A DNA stretch of 64,000 bases, taken from positions 48,933-112,932 of the forward strand of contig JADGAN010000013.1 of assembly GCA_015231955.1 (NCBI GenBank). Reading direction: 5' to 3'. Each line of letters opens with the position of its first letter. Within the stretch, counting starts at the first letter, position 1. Of this stretch, positions 62,241 to 64,000 are shown in pieces. Both the position numbers and the translations under genes were made by a program. Below the pieces are notes generated by a model, which was given only the letters and a program-made list of their open reading frames with translations, was not told the origin of the DNA and ran no database searches. The stretch is from Oligoflexia bacterium. GTDB lineage: Bacteria; Bdellovibrionota; Bacteriovoracia; Bacteriovoracales; Bacteriovoracaceae.

Positions 62241-62920
62241 ATAAATTCTCTTTATACATTCTCCTGGTGTTAGCTTTCTTGGGACTTTCTCAAAGTCCTC
62301 ACTCTCAGCGAGACTCTATCTATATTGCAGATGAAAACGCCTTTGTCTCTAAAATCAAGGAGCGCTCCCCCTTTGCTATTATCCTTACAGATTACTATAA
62401 AGATGGATTGATCATTCATGGACACTATCACCGCTACAAGATTGTCTCCTCCGTTTCCCGCTACCGCACCATTATTGCCCGAGTCTCTAGGAAATTCGCA
62501 GAAAAAAATATTAACAACATTGGAATGGCGCTTTACCAACGAGATGCTAAGGAAAAAAAAATATTAACCCCCTCTATTCCTGGCTGGATTTTTGTCAACA
62601 ATCCCATCTATGGATATTGGGAAACCACCTATACCAAATCCAGCGAGCAACGTATCTGGCGTTTTCATAAATCTTACGCCTACATTGAAAAAGCTTTAGG
62701 TATCCATCCTGAAACTTTCACAGAAGAATCGTTCAAAAAAGCTAGTGTATTTATCTCCCACAATGCTATTTTCTATGGTTCAAAAAATGAGTATGGTACT
62801 TTTGGAGCGCACACTCAAAAGGTCTTCCCTGAATTTTTTAATAAAAAATCTCCAGATGAAAAATGGGATTTTAAAACCTTACTCCAACGATCTTTAAAAA
62901 TTAACTGGAGCGGACAATAG
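62237..62920 (+). CDS. Exported protein of unknown function
   Basis: 227 aa with an N-terminal signal peptide (FSLYILLVLAFLGLS). The mature part is basic, Tyr-rich and beta-like (DGLIIHGHYHRYKIVSSVSR; NPIYGYWETTYTKSSEQRIW; FYGSKNEYGTFGAHTQ). No family recognised. Coupled to the HD gene by ATGA, and the next gene follows after 2 nt; all four genes in this operon therefore act together in expression at least. Confidence 0.65.
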   Translation: MNKFSLYILLVLAFLGLSQSPHSQRDSIYIADENAFVSKIKERSPFAIILTDYYKDGLIIHGHYHRYKIVSSVSRYRTIIARVSRKFAEKNINNIGMALYQRDAKEKKILTPSIPGWIFVNNPIYGYWETTYTKSSEQRIWRFHKSYAYIEKALGIHPETFTEESFKKASVFISHNAIFYGSKNEYGTFGAHTQKVFPEFFNKKSPDEKWDFKTLLQRSLKINWSGQ

Positions 62921-62922
62921 CT

Positions 62923-63867
62923 ATGAATGAATCACTCGATAAACTGCTACTACGAATTATCATGGCCTTTTCACTTTGCATGATGATCTTAATCTACAAA
63001 TACGCACACTTTCTATTCCATCCTGGCCTTAGAAACAAACTCTTAAAAAAATTCTATCCCTCCCAAAATCCCTCGGATACCATCCATTTTTTTTCTCGTG
63101 TCATTGGCATCGGTATTGTGCTGACTGCTCCTTTTTTTGATCTTGAATATGGGATTGTCTTTGCTTTTACAGGCTACATTCTTCAGGCACTAATTGCACT
63201 GGGTCTCTATACTCTTTCCATTTACATCATAGAAGGAATGACTCTTTATAATTATGAATACAACGATGAAGTGTTGACTCGAAAAAACCTTTGCTACAGC
63301 ACTGTCTGTTTTTCAGAGGCGATCGCCATCGCCTTCATCCTCAAATATATGATCGTTTATTCCAATTTTTCTATCTTTACCCTACTCTATTTTTGGCTTC
63401 TCTCTTTAGTCATGCTTGGCCTCTCCATCAAACTCTACCATTTCCGTTCCTCCCTCGATTTTAGTAAACTCATGATTCACAAAAATATCTCGCTTGCACT
63501 CTCTTTCTCTGGACACGTTTTTGGTTCCTCTGTCATCATTATCGCCTCATTCAATCACAACGTTGGCCAGATGGAAGAGTTTACCTTTCAAGTTTTGCTA
63601 AAAATTGTTCTTGCTCTGATTATTTTACCAATCATCCAAAATGGAATACTCTTTATTTTCAAAATTACCGATGACCAAAAAGGACTACAATCATTAGATC
63701 TCTCTTCAGAAGATGCCCATCCTCTCGAAGAGAGTGAAAAAGATGGCGTTGACCCCTCTTTTGGTAGCGGACTAACAGAAGGGACACTTTTCCTTACCTC
63801 TTCACTTTTAACCTCTACTATTATAGGTCCAGTCAATTTTGGAAATTTCTATCCACTCTTTCATTGA
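62923..63867 (+). CDS. Multi-pass membrane protein (tentatively DUF350-like)
   Basis: 314 aa with about eight hydrophobic helices in two similar halves (FFSRVIGIGIVLTAPFFDLE; SLALSFSGHVFGSSVIIIAS). The layout of two four-helix repeats resembles duplicated DUF350/UPF0719 proteins, but the match is by eye. The C-terminus is hydrophilic and acidic, then hydrophobic (FLTSSLLTSTIIGPVNF). Last gene of the operon, 2 nt after the exported protein gene. Confidence 0.6.
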   Translation: MNESLDKLLLRIIMAFSLCMMILIYKYAHFLFHPGLRNKLLKKFYPSQNPSDTIHFFSRVIGIGIVLTAPFFDLEYGIVFAFTGYILQALIALGLYTLSIYIIEGMTLYNYEYNDEVLTRKNLCYSTVCFSEAIAIAFILKYMIVYSNFSIFTLLYFWLLSLVMLGLSIKLYHFRSSLDFSKLMIHKNISLALSFSGHVFGSSVIIIASFNHNVGQMEEFTFQVLLKIVLALIILPIIQNGILFIFKITDDQKGLQSLDLSSEDAHPLEESEKDGVDPSFGSGLTEGTLFLTSSLLTSTIIGPVNFGNFYPLFH

Positions 63868-63879
63868 AAAAACGTAACT

Positions 63880-63973
63880 GCTCACACCCTTCAGCCATCT
63901 ACCCTCTACCGGATGCTGAAAGTTGCTTAGCTAACAGCATTTGGTTGAGAGGTGAAGGTTGAGGGGTGTGAGC
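63880..63973. repeat. 94-nt long imperfect palindrome with inner stem
   Basis: The outer 31-nt arms (63880-63910 and 63943-63973) pair at about 25 of 31 positions, plus G-U wobbles. The first ten bases, GCTCACACCC, match GGGTGTGAGC perfectly. An inner stem ATGCTG/CAGCAT (63913-63918, 63935-63940) lies inside. Twelve nt after the operon stop. No T-run follows, so it is not a standard terminator. It could be a structural RNA, a repeat-family unit or a cruciform. Confidence 0.7.
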
Positions 63974-64000
63974 TAATGGAATGGACTCGCCTCTTTTAAA

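Noticed and set aside
63880..63973. Integron attC site
   Set aside because: No GTTRRRY/RYYYAAC core pair brackets the hairpin, and no integrase or gene cassette array is present.
1..64000. CRISPR arrays, rRNA genes or intact insertion sequences
   Set aside because: No regularly spaced repeats, rRNA stretches or transposase genes were found on reading both strands.

Overview
The window looks like a chromosomal segment of a Gram-negative, low-to-moderate GC bacterium. My best guess is a Bdellovibrionota / Bacteriovorax-type or other deltaproteobacterial-grade organism. Supporting this are a type II secretion trio (gspL-M-N), a TadG-like giant exported protein, a metzincin protease with a CFI-box C-terminus, an HD-GYP protein, many large histidine kinases with an 'H-D-[VI]-R-K-P-F' H-box, and exported lectin and toxin-like proteins. 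No marker gene fixes the species, so this placement is inference.

Layout. 0-6.4 kb (minus strand): secreted metalloprotease, then a BtuF/BtuC/BtuD-type ABC importer operon ending in an ABC-F ATPase. 6.6-13.1 kb (plus): tldD-tldE, an FNR-type regulator with four cluster cysteines, an orphan cyclic-nucleotide-binding-fold protein, a YqhD-like alcohol dehydrogenase and a NifS-like cysteine desulfurase. 13-16.8 kb: exported phospholipase D-like protein with a pentanucleotide repeat in its ribosome-binding region, a DtxR-like regulator with a perfect palindrome upstream, thiI and tRNA-Thr(CGT).

16.8-36.5 kb is an accessory block next to the tRNA, visibly AT-richer than its surroundings. Its first half is a divergent cluster that I consider the most interesting part. 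The leftward operon runs sigma-54 activator, small coupled protein, EamA-transporter/radical-SAM fusion, PLP decarboxylase, periplasmic binding protein, two-receiver hybrid kinase. The rightward operon has a near-consensus sigma-54 promoter and an upstream palindrome, then a possible small peptide, a soluble kinase, a 41-residue peptide with the look of a RiPP precursor, a B12-fold radical SAM enzyme, a methyltransferase and a tiny lipoprotein. It reads as a self-contained sense-and-make system: periplasmic sensing, phosphorelay, sigma-54 activation, modification and export of a small molecule or peptide. The second half (30.6-36 kb) is an operon of exported proteins: beta-trefoil lectin, coiled-coil protein, large protein with a toxin-like C-terminus, CPCC-type protein, small exported toxin-like protein and a possible partner. 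A MITE-like element lies between the halves.

36.6-64 kb is mostly housekeeping: YaiI, Tim44-like protein, azoreductase, GspN/M/L, a CheA-like membrane kinase, QueC, phosphohexomutase, ferredoxin, DedA, a GAF-kinase, a YhaM-like nuclease, pgk-tpiA-secG, HD-GYP, Ssb, a TadG-like protein, and an operon of a bipolar histone-like protein with an HD phosphohydrolase and two envelope proteins. A 94-nt imperfect palindrome lies near the right end.
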